Source: JACVRW01 sp963803085 | GTDB taxonomy: Bacteria > Actinomycetota > Thermoleophilia > Solirubrobacterales > Thermoleophilaceae | Assembly (NCBI GenBank): GCA_963803085.1 | Contig: CAWDLE010000037.1 | Coordinates: 124,001-188,000, forward strand | Direction of reading: 5' to 3' | DNA length: 64,000 nucleotides | In this document: in pieces, positions 49,546 to 58,527 of the stretch | Numbering within the stretch: the first letter of the stretch is position 1 | Layout of the letters: every line of letters starts with the position of its first letter | Notes under the pieces: model-generated | The model's database searches: none | Told to the model about the DNA's origin: nothing | Seen by the model: the letters and a program-made list of their open reading frames with translations, nothing else | Translations under genes and position numbers: made by a program

Positions 49546-50454
49546 GTGAGCGGTATTCGGACCAACGCAGCAGCTGAGCTCTTGGGGGTGAGCCCCAACA
49601 CGCTGCGTTCCTGGGAGCGCCGCTTCAGCTATCCGAAGCCGCGCCGGACCCAGGGTGGCCATCGCCAGTACGACCTTGCCGAGCTGGAGTCGCTGAGACG
49701 CGCCCTGCTCGAGACACACAACATCTCGTCCGCCATCGAGCTCGCCCGCCAGCGCGGCGAGGGCCCGAGCTCCCCGGCCCGGCTGCTCGACGCCTTCGAC
49801 CACTTCGACGAGCGGCTCGCCGACCGGATCATGGAGGAGAGCCTCGCGGTCCGCTCAGTCGAGCGCACTGTGGAAGAGGTCCTGCTGCCGGCACTCGAGC
49901 AGGCCGACGAGCGCGAGAATCGCGAGGCCGAGCGTGAGCTCGCGCTGCGCTGGGCCACCGGCTGGCTGCACGCAGCGCGCCGCGTCGTGGCTCCCGCCAG
50001 CCGCCCTCAGGGCGTCCTGCTGTTCGACTCGAGCCCACGCCTCGACGTCGAGTCGCTGCACGTGCAGGCGCTCGAGCTCGGCCTGCGGCGTGCCGGCTTC
50101 CGCACCCTTCTGCTCGCCTTCGACCTCCCGCCCGAGCGTGTCGTGCGTGCCATCCGCGCACTCGACCCCACCGCCTTTGTCTTCTGCGGCGGCGAGGCCA
50201 CGCTCGACGTGGTCGGCCGGCTTGTCTACACCGTCCGCCAGGTCGGCTCCGCCGCCCCGGTGTTCGAGTACCGCGAGGCCATGCCGGTGACCGGCGATCA
50301 CGGAATCCCGTCGCTCGGATCCCAGCCCGTCGAAGCCGCCGAGCGGCTGAAGGGCTACGTGGACAGCGGGCGCATCGACCAGGTTGTCGTCGTGCCGGAG
50401 CCCGAGGCCGCGCAGAGCGCGCGGATCAGCCTCGCCGCACGAACGTCTGCCTGA
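49546..50454 (+). CDS. MerR family regulator with C-terminal cobalamin-binding-like domain
   Basis: 302 residues from GTG 49546, with GGAGG 5 bases upstream. The N-terminal MerR helix-turn-helix is clear (IRTNAAAELLGVSPNTLRSWERRFSYPKPRRTQGGHRQY). The middle is a four-helix-like segment (VRSVERTVEEVLLPALEQ, ERELALRWATGWLHAARR), and the C-terminus a Rossmann-like domain (VLLFDSSPRLDVESLHVQALELGLRRAGFRTLLLAFDLPPERVV). This order is that of CarH/LitR-type light or B12 sensors. The usual cobalamin DxHxxG signature is not seen, so B12 binding is doubtful. 244 bases of leader with short inverted repeats (around 49381-49440) precede it and may hold operator sites. Confidence 0.85.
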   Translation: MSGIRTNAAAELLGVSPNTLRSWERRFSYPKPRRTQGGHRQYDLAELESLRRALLETHNISSAIELARQRGEGPSSPARLLDAFDHFDERLADRIMEESLAVRSVERTVEEVLLPALEQADERENREAERELALRWATGWLHAARRVVAPASRPQGVLLFDSSPRLDVESLHVQALELGLRRAGFRTLLLAFDLPPERVVRAIRALDPTAFVFCGGEATLDVVGRLVYTVRQVGSAAPVFEYREAMPVTGDHGIPSLGSQPVEAAERLKGYVDSGRIDQVVVVPEPEAAQSARISLAARTSA

Positions 50455-50472
50455 ACAGCACGGCGTAGCGGC

Positions 50473-50913
50473 CTAAGCCGCCAGCTTCCGGCAGAGCTCT
50501 GAAAAGGTGCGCTTCTCGCCCTCGTCCAGGGCATCGAAGGCAGCCTGCACCCGCTCGGAGTGCGCCGGGAAGAGGCGCTCGACGAGCGAGCGGCCCACCG
50601 GTTCGAGGTCGACCACGACCACCCGGCGGTCCTGCGGCGCGCGCCGCCGCGACACGAAGCCGCGAGCCGCAAGCGTGCCCGTGACCTCGGTGGCGTTGGC
50701 CTTGCTCCAGCCGAGCCGGCGGCGCAGGGTCTTCAGCTCGAGCGAGCCACCCGCGGTGGTGAGCACCACCAGCACCGAGAAGCCCGCCGCCGTGACTCCC
50801 TCGCGCTCGAGCTCGATCGCCAGCCTCTTGCGGACGGTGGCCTCCGCGCGCAGGAGCGCCTGGAGCGCACGGTGAGCGAGCGGATCGCCTAGCTCGAGAG
50901 CCGACATTCGCAC
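50473..50913 (-). CDS. MarR family transcriptional regulator
   Basis: 146 residues, GTG start at 50913 (ATG 50907 is two codons later and equally possible). Winged helix-turn-helix with the usual MarR order: HRALQALLRAEATVRKRLAIELEREGVTAAGFSVLVVL, recognition region LELKTLRRRLGWSKANATEVTGTLAARGFVSRRRAPQDRRVVVVDLEPVG (wing), and a C-terminal dimerisation helix (AFDALDEGEKRTFSELCRKL). The ligand and target are unknown. It is convergent with the MerR-type gene. Confidence 0.9.
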   Translation of the reverse strand: MRMSALELGDPLAHRALQALLRAEATVRKRLAIELEREGVTAAGFSVLVVLTTAGGSLELKTLRRRLGWSKANATEVTGTLAARGFVSRRRAPQDRRVVVVDLEPVGRSLVERLFPAHSERVQAAFDALDEGEKRTFSELCRKLAA

Positions 50914-50964
50914 GCGATGGTAAGCGGCGGCCCGGACGGCCGAACGACCGTCCGGGCCCCGCGG

Positions 50965-51411
50965 TTACGGCTTTGCGACGTGGGCAACCCACATGGTCGC
51001 CCGCACGCCCCCGTAGTACCCCCGGGAGCGGCCAACGCCGACCCTGGTGAAGCTCGACGAGAGCAGCACCGCCCGGTGCGCTGGCGATCGCATCCACTGC
51101 CCCACCGTCTGGCGTGGCGAAAGCCGCCAGCCGCTGTGCCAGGCGAGCGTCTCGCCCGCCACGCGGAAGCGACGTGTGAGCGGAATGCTGGACAGGTGCC
51201 CGAAGTAATCCGAGCGCATCATCCGGCGGGCGTACCGCCTCGAGGAATCGAACAGCGCGAACGACGGGCGCATGTCCTTGAGCCCATGCGAACGTCGGAT
51301 CTGGTTGATCTTCTGGAACATCACCCCCTCTGGTGATGCCGTGGCCGACGCCGCGGGCAGCGCGGCGCCGACAGCCACTGACACGGCGATCAGGGCTGCG
51401 ATCCTTCGCAA
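50965..51411 (-). CDS. Secreted CAP/SCP domain protein (YkwD-like)
   Basis: 148 residues, TTG start at 51411 behind AGAGAGG. Signal peptide MRRIAALIAVSVAVGAALPA, cut near ASATA. The CAP domain includes FQKINQIRRSHGLKDMRP, YARRMMRSDYFGHLSS (His), VAGETLAWHSG (Glu then His) and WMRSPAHRAVLLSSSFTRVGVGRS. The first motif lacks the usual N[EA]xR but the family is clear. It is about 25 residues shorter than most. A c-di-AMP riboswitch lies directly upstream, which suggests a role at the cell wall. Confidence 0.88.
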   Translation of the reverse strand: MRRIAALIAVSVAVGAALPAASATASPEGVMFQKINQIRRSHGLKDMRPSFALFDSSRRYARRMMRSDYFGHLSSIPLTRRFRVAGETLAWHSGWRLSPRQTVGQWMRSPAHRAVLLSSSFTRVGVGRSRGYYGGVRATMWVAHVAKP

Positions 51412-51427
51412 GGCGAGCCTCTCTTTC

Positions 51428-51560
51428 CAACGGCCTACGGGGTTAGCTGTCGGGCTAGCGCAGGAAAGATCGCGCTCCGGCCGTGTGCTACCACGGGCCG
51501 GTTAGCCCCGTACTGCATTTGGGTCCCCCGTCCGCCCCGGTCCTCCCGGATGCGGTTCGG
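51428..51560 (-). promoter_or_regulatory. c-di-AMP (ydaO-yuaA) riboswitch upstream of the CAP gene
   Basis: Minus-strand blocks: CGGGGGACCCAAATGCAG (51516-51533), GTACGGGGCTAACCGG (about 51500-51515) and, next to the gene, TAGCCCGACAGCTAACCCCG followed by TAGGCCG (51429-51455). The last block is almost identical to that of the leader at 2893-3025 and to the conserved 3' core of ydaO riboswitches in actinobacteria. The ribosome site AGAGAGG follows within 20 bases. Ends are approximate. Confidence 0.9.
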
Positions 51561-51647
51561 CGATTCGGCGGGAGGTTTATCACGCTCCCGGACGGAATGT
51601 CATCCCCGGGGGGTGAGCGAAGCCCGCGCTCGTAGAATCGAGTTCTC

Positions 51648-54600
51648 GTGGCTCGCTACCGCCCTGTCGACACTGCCCAGTCGTTCCCCGAGCTCGAGCA
51701 GCAGGTGCTCGAGCGCTGGCGCGAGCGCGACGTCTTCCACGAGTCGATCCGCCGCCGCGAGGGCGCTCCGCCATTCATCTTCTACGAGGGCCCGCCGACC
51801 GCGAACGGGCGGCCCGGCTCGCATCACGTCCTGAGCCGAGTGTTCAAGGACGTGTTCCCGCGCTACAAGACGATGAAGGGCCACTACGTGCCGCGCAAGG
51901 CCGGCTGGGACTGCCACGGCCTCCCCGTGGAGCTCGAGGTCGAGAAGCAGCTCGGCTTCACCAACAAGCACGACATCGAGCGCTTCGGCATCGCCGAGTT
52001 CAACGCCCGCTGCCGCGAGTCGGTTCTGCGCTACATCGACGAGTGGAACGAGCTCACCGAGCGGATCGGCTTCTGGATCGACACCGACGACGCCTATTTC
52101 ACGCTCGCGAACGAGTACGTGGAGTCGGTCTGGTGGTCGCTCAAGCAGGTCTGGGAGAAGGGTCTGCTGGTCGAGGGCAACAGGGTCGTGCCGTACTGCA
52201 CACGCTGCGGCACAGCACTCTCGTCACACGAGCTGGCGCTCGGCTACAAGGACGTCGTCGACCCGTCGGTGTTCGTGAAGTTCCCGCTGGTGGACGAGCC
52301 CGACGTCTCGCTGCTCGCCTGGACGACGATGCCCTGGACGCTGGTGCCGCACGCGGCGATCGTCGTGGACCCCGAGGTCACCTACGTGCGCGCCCGCCTG
52401 GGGGACGACCGGCTGATCCTCGCGGAGGCCCTTGTCGAGCGCGTGCTCGGCGAAGAGGCCGAGATCGAGGAGCGCATGCCCGGCTCCGCCCTGCTGGGCC
52501 TTCACTACGAACCGCCGTTCCCGTACATCACCGGCTACGGCAAGCGCGGCCACACCGTGCTGGCGGGGGACTTCGTGTCCACCGAGGACGGCACCGGCGT
52601 GGTCCACACCGGCGCGGCATTCGGCGAGGACGACTTCCGAGTCGCGACCGAGGCGGGCCTGACCATCCAAAACCCTGTCCGCCCGGACGGCACCTTCGAC
52701 GAGCGCACCGGCCCGTTCTCGGGGATGCAGGTACGCGCCGCGGACGCGCCCATCATCGTGGCGCTGCGGGAGTCCGGCCGGCTGTTCCGCGCGGGCGAGT
52801 ACGAGCACTCGTATCCGCACTGCTGGCGCTGCGACACGCCGCTCATCTACTACGCCAAGAAGAACTGGTACGTGCGCACCACGGCGATGAAGGAAGAGCT
52901 GCTGGCGGCCAACGAGAAGATCAACTGGTACCCCGAGCACATCAAGCACGGGCGCTTCGGCAAGTGGCTCGAGAACAACGTCGACTGGGCGCTCTCGCGC
53001 GAGCGCTACTGGGGCACGCCGCTGCCGGTGTGGCGTTGCGATCAGGGCCACGACGTATGCATCGGCTCGCTCGACGAGATCACCGAGCGCGGCGGCGAGC
53101 GCCCCGAGGACGTGCACCGCCCCTACATCGACGACGTGGTCCTCACCTGCAAGGAGTGCGGCGGCGAGATGCGCCGTGTGCCGGACCTGATCGACGTATG
53201 GTGGGACTCGGGCTGCATGCCGTTCGCCCAGTGGCACGCCCCGTCCGAGAACGAGGATCTCTTCCGCGAGCGCTTCCCCGCGGACTACATCTGCGAGGCG
53301 CTCGACCAGACGCGCGGCTGGTTCTACTCGCTACTCGCGGTCTCGGTGATGCTGTTCGACGAGCCGTCCTACAAGACGTGCCTCTGCCTTGGGCTGATCC
53401 TCGACCCCGACGGCCAGAAGATGTCGAAGTCGAAGGGAAACGTGGTGGTGCCCTGGGAGGTGCTGGACGCCCACGGCGCGGACGCCCTGCGCTGGTACTA
53501 CTTCACCTCGAAGCAGCCCTGGGACGGCTACCGCTTCTCGCTCGAGACGGTGGGCGAGTCCGTGCGCCAGTTCCTGAAGCCGCTCTGGAACACGTACGCG
53601 TTCTATGTCCTGTACGCGAACGTGAACGAGCCGAGCGGCAGCTCGGAGGAGACCGAGCTCGACCGCTGGATCCGCTCGCGGCTCGCCGCGACAACACAGC
53701 GGGTGGTCGAGCGCATGGACGACTACGACACCACCTTCTCCGGCCGCGCGATCGCCGAGTTCGTCGACGATCTCTCGAACTGGTACGTGCGGCTCTCGCG
53801 GCGCCGCTTCTGGGACGGCGATCCCGCCGCCTTCGCCACCCTGCGGGACTGCCTACTGGGCGCCTCGAAGCTGCTCGCGCCGCTCACGCCTTTCGTCACC
53901 GACGAGATCTACGACAACCTCGACGGCGCCGAGCCCTCGATCCACCTGTGCGACTTCCCCGACGCTGGCGAACGCGACGAGGAGCTCGAGTGGCGGATGC
54001 AGGTGGTGCGCGACGCCGTTGAGCTGGGCCGCGCGGCGCGCGCGCACGCCAAGCTCAAGATCCGCCAGCCGCTGCGCGAGGCCGTGGTCGTGGCGGCCGA
54101 CCGCGAGCGCGAGGCGATCGGAGAGCTGGAGAACCTGTTGATGGAGGAGCTGAACGTAAAGTCGGTCCGCTACGTGTCCGAGGCGGACGAGCTGGGCCAC
54201 TTCGAGCTGAAGCCGAACTACCGCTCCCTCGGCCCGCGCTTCGGCAAGCAGATGCCGCAGGTGGCCGCCGCCATCGCGGCACTCGACCCCACCAGGCTGC
54301 GGGCCGGCGAGCGCGTCGGGCTGAACTTCAACGGCCAGGACCACGAGATCGGCCCGGAGGACGTGACGATGGTGCTCCAGCCGCTCGAGGGCTACCAGGT
54401 GGAGCGCTCAGGCACGCACGCCGTGGCGCTCAATCTCGAGCTGGACGACGAGCTGCGCCGCGAGGGTCTCGCGCGCGAGGTCGTGCACGCCGTGCAGTCG
54501 GCGCGGAAGAACGCTGGGCTAGACGTGGAGGACCGCATCTCGCTCACGCTCGCGGGCGATGAGGATCTGCTCGCCGCCGCGCGCGAGCACCAGGACTACG

Positions 54601-54713
54601 TGGCCGGGGAGACGCTCGCCACGGCGGTCGAGTTCGACGGCAAGGACGGCGATGAGCGAGCCGAGATCGAGGGCAGGCCGCTGCTGATCTCGGTTAGGCT
54701 GGCGTCCGCATGA
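51648..54713 (+). CDS. ileS: Isoleucine--tRNA ligase
   Basis: 1021 residues, GTG start. Class I synthetase: HIGH-equivalent PPTANGRPGSHH (about 45-56) and KMSKSKGNVV (about 592-601). Zinc-type cysteines occur in VVPYCTRCGTAL and in SYPHCWRCDTPL; LTCKECGGEMRRVPDLIDVWWDSG matches IleRS. The editing domain (WTTMPWTLVPHAAIVV, GTGVVHTGAAFGEDDF) is intact. The C-terminal anticodon-binding region is long and lacks the Cys-rich zinc end of E. coli IleRS, as expected of the eukaryote-like type 2 enzyme. No T-box leader was found upstream. Confidence 0.96.
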   Translation: MARYRPVDTAQSFPELEQQVLERWRERDVFHESIRRREGAPPFIFYEGPPTANGRPGSHHVLSRVFKDVFPRYKTMKGHYVPRKAGWDCHGLPVELEVEKQLGFTNKHDIERFGIAEFNARCRESVLRYIDEWNELTERIGFWIDTDDAYFTLANEYVESVWWSLKQVWEKGLLVEGNRVVPYCTRCGTALSSHELALGYKDVVDPSVFVKFPLVDEPDVSLLAWTTMPWTLVPHAAIVVDPEVTYVRARLGDDRLILAEALVERVLGEEAEIEERMPGSALLGLHYEPPFPYITGYGKRGHTVLAGDFVSTEDGTGVVHTGAAFGEDDFRVATEAGLTIQNPVRPDGTFDERTGPFSGMQVRAADAPIIVALRESGRLFRAGEYEHSYPHCWRCDTPLIYYAKKNWYVRTTAMKEELLAANEKINWYPEHIKHGRFGKWLENNVDWALSRERYWGTPLPVWRCDQGHDVCIGSLDEITERGGERPEDVHRPYIDDVVLTCKECGGEMRRVPDLIDVWWDSGCMPFAQWHAPSENEDLFRERFPADYICEALDQTRGWFYSLLAVSVMLFDEPSYKTCLCLGLILDPDGQKMSKSKGNVVVPWEVLDAHGADALRWYYFTSKQPWDGYRFSLETVGESVRQFLKPLWNTYAFYVLYANVNEPSGSSEETELDRWIRSRLAATTQRVVERMDDYDTTFSGRAIAEFVDDLSNWYVRLSRRRFWDGDPAAFATLRDCLLGASKLLAPLTPFVTDEIYDNLDGAEPSIHLCDFPDAGERDEELEWRMQVVRDAVELGRAARAHAKLKIRQPLREAVVVAADREREAIGELENLLMEELNVKSVRYVSEADELGHFELKPNYRSLGPRFGKQMPQVAAAIAALDPTRLRAGERVGLNFNGQDHEIGPEDVTMVLQPLEGYQVERSGTHAVALNLELDDELRREGLAREVVHAVQSARKNAGLDVEDRISLTLAGDEDLLAAAREHQDYVAGETLATAVEFDGKDGDERAEIEGRPLLISVRLASA

Positions 54714-55117
54714 AGCTCCCGCAGCCCTTCTTCGAGCGTCCGTTCTGGCTCCAGGTCGTGGGCGGGATCGTGGTGCCGGTGGTGTTCGGCATCCTCACCG
54801 GCTTCGCGCTCGGCTGGAATGAGATCCTCTACTACGCGATGAGCGTGCCGATCGCGATCATCGGCGGCTTCCTCGCGGGCGTCGAGCACCGCAGCGCGGA
54901 CGAGGGCTTCGTGCGCGGACTCATGGGCGGCCTGCTCTTCGGCAGCTTCATCCTGATCGGCCACGAGATCATGAACAACGAGCCCAAGGCGCACCTGACT
55001 GAGCCTCAGAGCGGGCTCGTGTTCGTGACCACGCTGGCCGGCGGGATCCTCGGCGCGCTGGGCGCGCACTGGCGCAAGCGCCAGGAGCGGCGGCTCGAGG
55101 CCGCTTCGGTGCTCTAA
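54710..55117 (+). CDS. Small multi-pass membrane protein, unknown function
   Basis: 135 residues, ATG overlapping the ileS stop by 4 bases (ATGA). About four hydrophobic segments (LQVVGGIVVPVVFGILTGFA, YYAMSVPIAIIGGFLAGV, GLMGGLLFGSFILIGHEI, LVFVTTLAGGILGALGAHW) and a basic C-terminal tail (RKRQERRLEAASVL). Glycines are frequent in the helices. No known family was recognised. Translational coupling to ileS suggests expression together but gives no clue to the role. Confidence 0.78.
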   Translation: MKLPQPFFERPFWLQVVGGIVVPVVFGILTGFALGWNEILYYAMSVPIAIIGGFLAGVEHRSADEGFVRGLMGGLLFGSFILIGHEIMNNEPKAHLTEPQSGLVFVTTLAGGILGALGAHWRKRQERRLEAASVL

Positions 55118-55121
55118 GAAG

Positions 55122-55466
55122 CTAGGAGGCCTCGGGTGCCGGCTCGAGCGCCGGCTGCAGCTCCTGCACGAGCCGGTTCTTCGGCAGCGCACCGATGATC
55201 TGGTGCGCGACCTGGCCGTGCTTGAAGAGCAGCAGCATCGGGATCGACATCACGTTGAACTGAGCCGCGGTCTGCGGGTTGTCGTCCACGTTCAGCTTCA
55301 CGATGCGCAGGTCCTCGCGCTCGCTGGCGAGCTCCTCGAGGTGGGGAGCGATGATGCGGCAGGGCCCGCACCAGGGGGCCCAGAAGTCGACGAGAACCGG
55401 CTTGTCGGCCTCGAGGACCTCGGCCTGGAAGTTGTTGTCGGTGACCTCGTCGAGATTGCCTGCCAC
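55122..55466 (-). CDS. trxA: Thioredoxin
   Basis: 114 residues, GTG start with AAGGAG upstream. Cytoplasmic thiol-disulfide carrier. Classic sequence: VLVDFWAPWCGPCRIIAPHLEELA (Cys 33 and 36), KLNVDDNPQTAAQFNVMSIPMLLLFKHGQ with the cis-Pro, and GALPKNRLVQEL. There is a short Pro/Glu-rich tail. It stands alone between convergent and co-directional neighbours; 4 bases separate its end from the membrane gene. Confidence 0.95.
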   Translation of the reverse strand: MAGNLDEVTDNNFQAEVLEADKPVLVDFWAPWCGPCRIIAPHLEELASEREDLRIVKLNVDDNPQTAAQFNVMSIPMLLLFKHGQVAHQIIGALPKNRLVQELQPALEPAPEAS

Positions 55467-55521
55467 GGTTGCTCCTTGTTGGGATGAGCGAGGGGTCGCT
55501 TCAGAAAATATAGCGACGTGG

Positions 55522-56241
55522 TCAGCCGCCGCCTCGCAGCCTCAGCGCAGGTACCTTCCAGACCGCCTCAAGAGCGATCCTCGCGGTCATCTTCGAGGTC
55601 CCGACACGCCGCTCGCGGAACGTGATCGGTACCTCGGTGACCCTGAAGCCGGCCTGGACGGCCCTGTAGGTCAGCTCGATCTGGAAGCCGTAGCCGTCGG
55701 CGTGCACGCCCCCGAGGTCGATCGTCTCGAGCACGCGCCGGTGGAAGCACTTGAAGCCGCCGGTGAGGTCGCGGACCGGCACTCCGAGCAGCACCCGCGC
55801 GTACGCGGAGCCGCCGCGCGAGAGCGCGCGGCGCACGATGCCCCAGTCCTGCACGCCCCCGCCCGGCACGTAGCGCGAGCCGAGCACGAGGTCGGCCGCC
55901 CCGGTGGCGGCGATCAGCCGGGGGACGTCGGCCGGGTTGTGCGAGAAGTCCGAGTCCATCTCGAGGATCAGGTCGGCGCCCTCCGCAAGCGCCACCCCGA
56001 AGCCCGCCACGTAGGCGCGCCCGAGTCCCTGCTTGCCGGGCCTGTGGAGCACGCGGACGCGCTCGGTCTCGTCGGCCAGCCGATCGGCGATCTGCCCCGT
56101 GCCGTCGGGGGAGTTGTCGTCCACGATCAGGACGGTGTGCTCGAGCCCGGTGCTCTCGAGCTGGGGCAGCACGGCGCGAACCAGCGGCTCGATGTTCTCG
56201 GCCTCGTTGTAGGTCGGGAGGATGAGCCAGGCTCCGGGCAA
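55522..56241 (-). CDS. Polyprenol monophosphomannose synthase-like glycosyltransferase (GT2)
   Basis: 239 residues from TTG 56241 (LPGAWLILPTYNEAENIEPL); the frame upstream belongs to the shadow of polX. GT-A fold of the dolichol/polyprenol-phosphate mannose synthase type: PTYNEAENI, VDDNSPDGTGQIAD, LHRPGKQGLGRAYVAGF, the metal site EMDSDFSHNP, and later VRDLTGGFKCFHRRVLE and VTEVPITFRERRVGTSKM. There is no C-terminal membrane domain, like actinobacterial Ppm1 catalytic units. Lipid-linked mannose or glucose would serve wall glycolipids or protein glycosylation. 24 bases separate it from polX (divergent). Confidence 0.9.
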   Translation of the reverse strand: MPGAWLILPTYNEAENIEPLVRAVLPQLESTGLEHTVLIVDDNSPDGTGQIADRLADETERVRVLHRPGKQGLGRAYVAGFGVALAEGADLILEMDSDFSHNPADVPRLIAATGAADLVLGSRYVPGGGVQDWGIVRRALSRGGSAYARVLLGVPVRDLTGGFKCFHRRVLETIDLGGVHADGYGFQIELTYRAVQAGFRVTEVPITFRERRVGTSKMTARIALEAVWKVPALRLRGGG

Positions 56242-56265
56242 GGCGGCGCGTAGGCTAGACCAGCG

Positions 56266-57987
56266 ATGCGCAACGGTGAGATAGCGGAGGCCTTCGAGGA
56301 GCTGGCGAGTCTGTACGAGCTGGACGGCGCGGTCGTGTACCGGGTGGTTGCGTACCGCAACGCCGCGAAGGCGATCCGCGAGGCCGGTGTGTCTGTGGAG
56401 GAGCTCGCGAAGCAGGGCCGTGCGGCCGAGCTCGCGGGCGTGGGGAAGACGATCGCCGAGAAGATCGACGCGCTGCTCGAGACCGGATCGATCCCGTCCG
56501 CCGACAAGCTGAAGCAGCGGATCCCGGCGGGACTCGTGGAGGTCACGCGCATCCCCGGGCTCGGTCCCAAGCGCGCCAAGCTGCTCCACGACCAGGTCGG
56601 GGTGAACTCGATCGACGACCTGCGCAGGGCAGCCGAGAGCGGCCAGCTCAAGGACGTGAAGGGCTTCGGCAAGAAGGCTGAGGAGAACGTGCTGGCCGCA
56701 CTGGCGGCGGGCGCCGACGGCCGCCCCCAGGCGCGCATGCTGCTCTCGAAGGCGCTCACGGTGGGTGAGGAGATGGTGGCCGCGCTGCGCGACCACCCAT
56801 CCGCGCTGCGCGTGGAGCTTGCGGGGAGCGCCCGGCGCCGCGCGGACACGGTGAAGGACCTCGACATCGTCGTGGCGTCGAGCGACCCGGCGGCGCTCGC
56901 GGGGGCGTTCGCCGAGCTCGACTCGATCGACTCGGTCTCCACATCCGGCGAGGCGGGCGCGAAGGCGCTCACCCACTCGGGGCTGCCCGTGGACCTACGG
57001 ATCGTGCCGGAGGAGGCCTTCGGGAACCTGCTTCAGCACTTCACGGGCTCCGGGAAGCACAACGAGGCACTCCGCACCGATGCGGTCCGGCGCGGCCTCC
57101 ACGTGAGCGAGTACGGAATCGCCGACGACGAGAGCGGCGGCTCCGAGGCCTTCGCGACGGAGGAGGAGGTCTACGAGCGGCTCGGGATGCAGTACATCCC
57201 GCCCGAACTGCGCGAGAACCGCGGCGAGCTCGAGGCAGCACGAGAGGGCCGTCTCCCGAAGCTGGTCGAGCTGGACGACATCCGCGGCGACATGCACATG
57301 CACACCACGCTCTCCGACGGCCACGCGAGCGTCGAGGAGATGGCGAGCGCCGCGCGGGAGCTTGGGTACGACTACGTGGCGATCACCGACCACTCCGCCA
57401 CCCACGGCTTCGGCAACGACGTCCAGGCGGACGCGTTGCTGCGCCGCTTGGAGGAGATCCACTCGCTGCCGGACCTGGGGATCACCGTACTCGCGGGCAC
57501 CGAGACCAACGTGCTCCCGGACGGCTCCGTGGACTACGCGGACGACGTGCTCGAGCAGCTCGACTGGGTGATCGCGAGCCTGCACACGTCGTTCCGACTG
57601 TCGGAGAAGGAGCAGACCGCGCGCATGCTGAGTGCGATGGAGCACCCGCTGGTGGATGCCATCGGCCATCCCACCGGCCGCCTGATCGAGAGCCGCGAGG
57701 CGTACGCGCTCGACGTCGACCGGGTGATCGCGAAGGCGGTCGAGACCGGGACCTTCCTCGAGATCAACGCGAACCCGGACCGTCGCGACCTCAACGATGT
57801 GTACGCCAGGGCGGCCGCGGAGGCGGGCGTGACGCTCGTGATCGACAGCGACGCCCACTGGCCGCACACGCTCCTGAACATGCGCTACGGAGTGGCGACC
57901 GCCCGCCGCGCCTGGCTGACGGTGGAGAACGTGGCGAATGCGCGCCCTTGGGATGAGCTGCGCAAGCTGCGGAAGCGCGGGGCGTAA
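56266..57987 (+). CDS. polX: DNA polymerase/3'-5' exonuclease PolX
   Basis: 573 residues, ATG start. Family X polymerase fused to a PHP domain. N-terminal helix-hairpin-helix domain (AEAFEELASLYELDG, ELAGVGKTIAEKIDALLETG, IPGLGPKRAKLLHDQ, VKGFGKKAEENVL). The palm has GSARRRADTVKDLDIVVASSDP (metal Asp pair in DLD, about 202-206). The C-terminal PHP domain has DMHMHTTLSDGHASVEEM, ITDHSATHGFGND, GTETNVL, ASLHTSFR, IGHPTGRL and IDSDAHWP, all the expected metal ligands. It acts in base-excision repair and 3' processing. Confidence 0.95.
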   Translation: MRNGEIAEAFEELASLYELDGAVVYRVVAYRNAAKAIREAGVSVEELAKQGRAAELAGVGKTIAEKIDALLETGSIPSADKLKQRIPAGLVEVTRIPGLGPKRAKLLHDQVGVNSIDDLRRAAESGQLKDVKGFGKKAEENVLAALAAGADGRPQARMLLSKALTVGEEMVAALRDHPSALRVELAGSARRRADTVKDLDIVVASSDPAALAGAFAELDSIDSVSTSGEAGAKALTHSGLPVDLRIVPEEAFGNLLQHFTGSGKHNEALRTDAVRRGLHVSEYGIADDESGGSEAFATEEEVYERLGMQYIPPELRENRGELEAAREGRLPKLVELDDIRGDMHMHTTLSDGHASVEEMASAARELGYDYVAITDHSATHGFGNDVQADALLRRLEEIHSLPDLGITVLAGTETNVLPDGSVDYADDVLEQLDWVIASLHTSFRLSEKEQTARMLSAMEHPLVDAIGHPTGRLIESREAYALDVDRVIAKAVETGTFLEINANPDRRDLNDVYARAAAEAGVTLVIDSDAHWPHTLLNMRYGVATARRAWLTVENVANARPWDELRKLRKRGA

Positions 57988-58002
57988 TACCGCGGCGGTT
58001 CG

Positions 58003-58527
58003 CTACGCCGGCTCGGTCTGAGTCGGCTCCACGCGCCGCAGCCCCGGCAGCCGCAGCAGCTTCGGCGCCCCCAGTGGCGAGGTGCGGTCGAACCAGAACT
58101 CCACGCCGTCGCGCCCCTCGATAGCGGCGACCGCGCTCGACTGGCGTCGCCACAGCAATGCCACCAGCAGGAAGAAGCCCGTCGCGACGACCGGGAGCTG
58201 TGGGAAGAAGAATCCGATCGCACCCGCGAGGATGGAGCCCACGGCCAGCGGCCAGAGGCGGTTGAACATCACCGCGCCGGGCTCGAGCTGTGGGAGTGAG
58301 TTGGTGGAGCGGGCGTCCGCCAGCAGGCGCGCGATGCCCTCGGTGGTCGCCGGGCGGCGGCCGAGCCACAGTCCCACGAGAGCTGCGACGCACCACCAGA
58401 CGGCGGCCACGTAGACGAGCGTGTTGGTGTCGGCGCGCGTGGCTCCCACCACCGACACCGCCGCAAGCGCCGTGGCAGCGCCGCCGTAGAGCAGCACCGA
58501 CACGCGCAGGAAGTCGCGGAACCTCAC
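58003..58527 (-). CDS. Four-helix membrane protein, unknown function
   Basis: 174 residues from GTG 58527, overlapping the otsB stop (GTGA). Two hydrophobic pairs: SVLLYGGAATALAAVSVVGA and LVYVAAVWWCVAALVGLWLG, then LWPLAVGSILAGAIGFFFPQL and VVATGFFLLVALLW. Between the pairs lies a soluble loop (ATTEGIARLLADARSTNSLPQLEPG). The C-terminus (AAIEGRDGVEFWFDRTSPLGAPKLLRLPGLRR) looks like a conserved cytoplasmic end. No family was recognised. Coupling to otsB suggests joint expression. Confidence 0.78.
   Translation of the reverse strand: MRFRDFLRVSVLLYGGAATALAAVSVVGATRADTNTLVYVAAVWWCVAALVGLWLGRRPATTEGIARLLADARSTNSLPQLEPGAVMFNRLWPLAVGSILAGAIGFFFPQLPVVATGFFLLVALLWRRQSSAVAAIEGRDGVEFWFDRTSPLGAPKLLRLPGLRRVEPTQTEPA

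Noticed and set aside
51561..51647. T-box leader before ileS
   Set aside because: No TGGNACCGCG-like antiterminator sequence or specifier stem could be found.
52043..54022. Long plus-strand frame inside ileS
   Set aside because: It is an alternative frame of a well-conserved synthetase.
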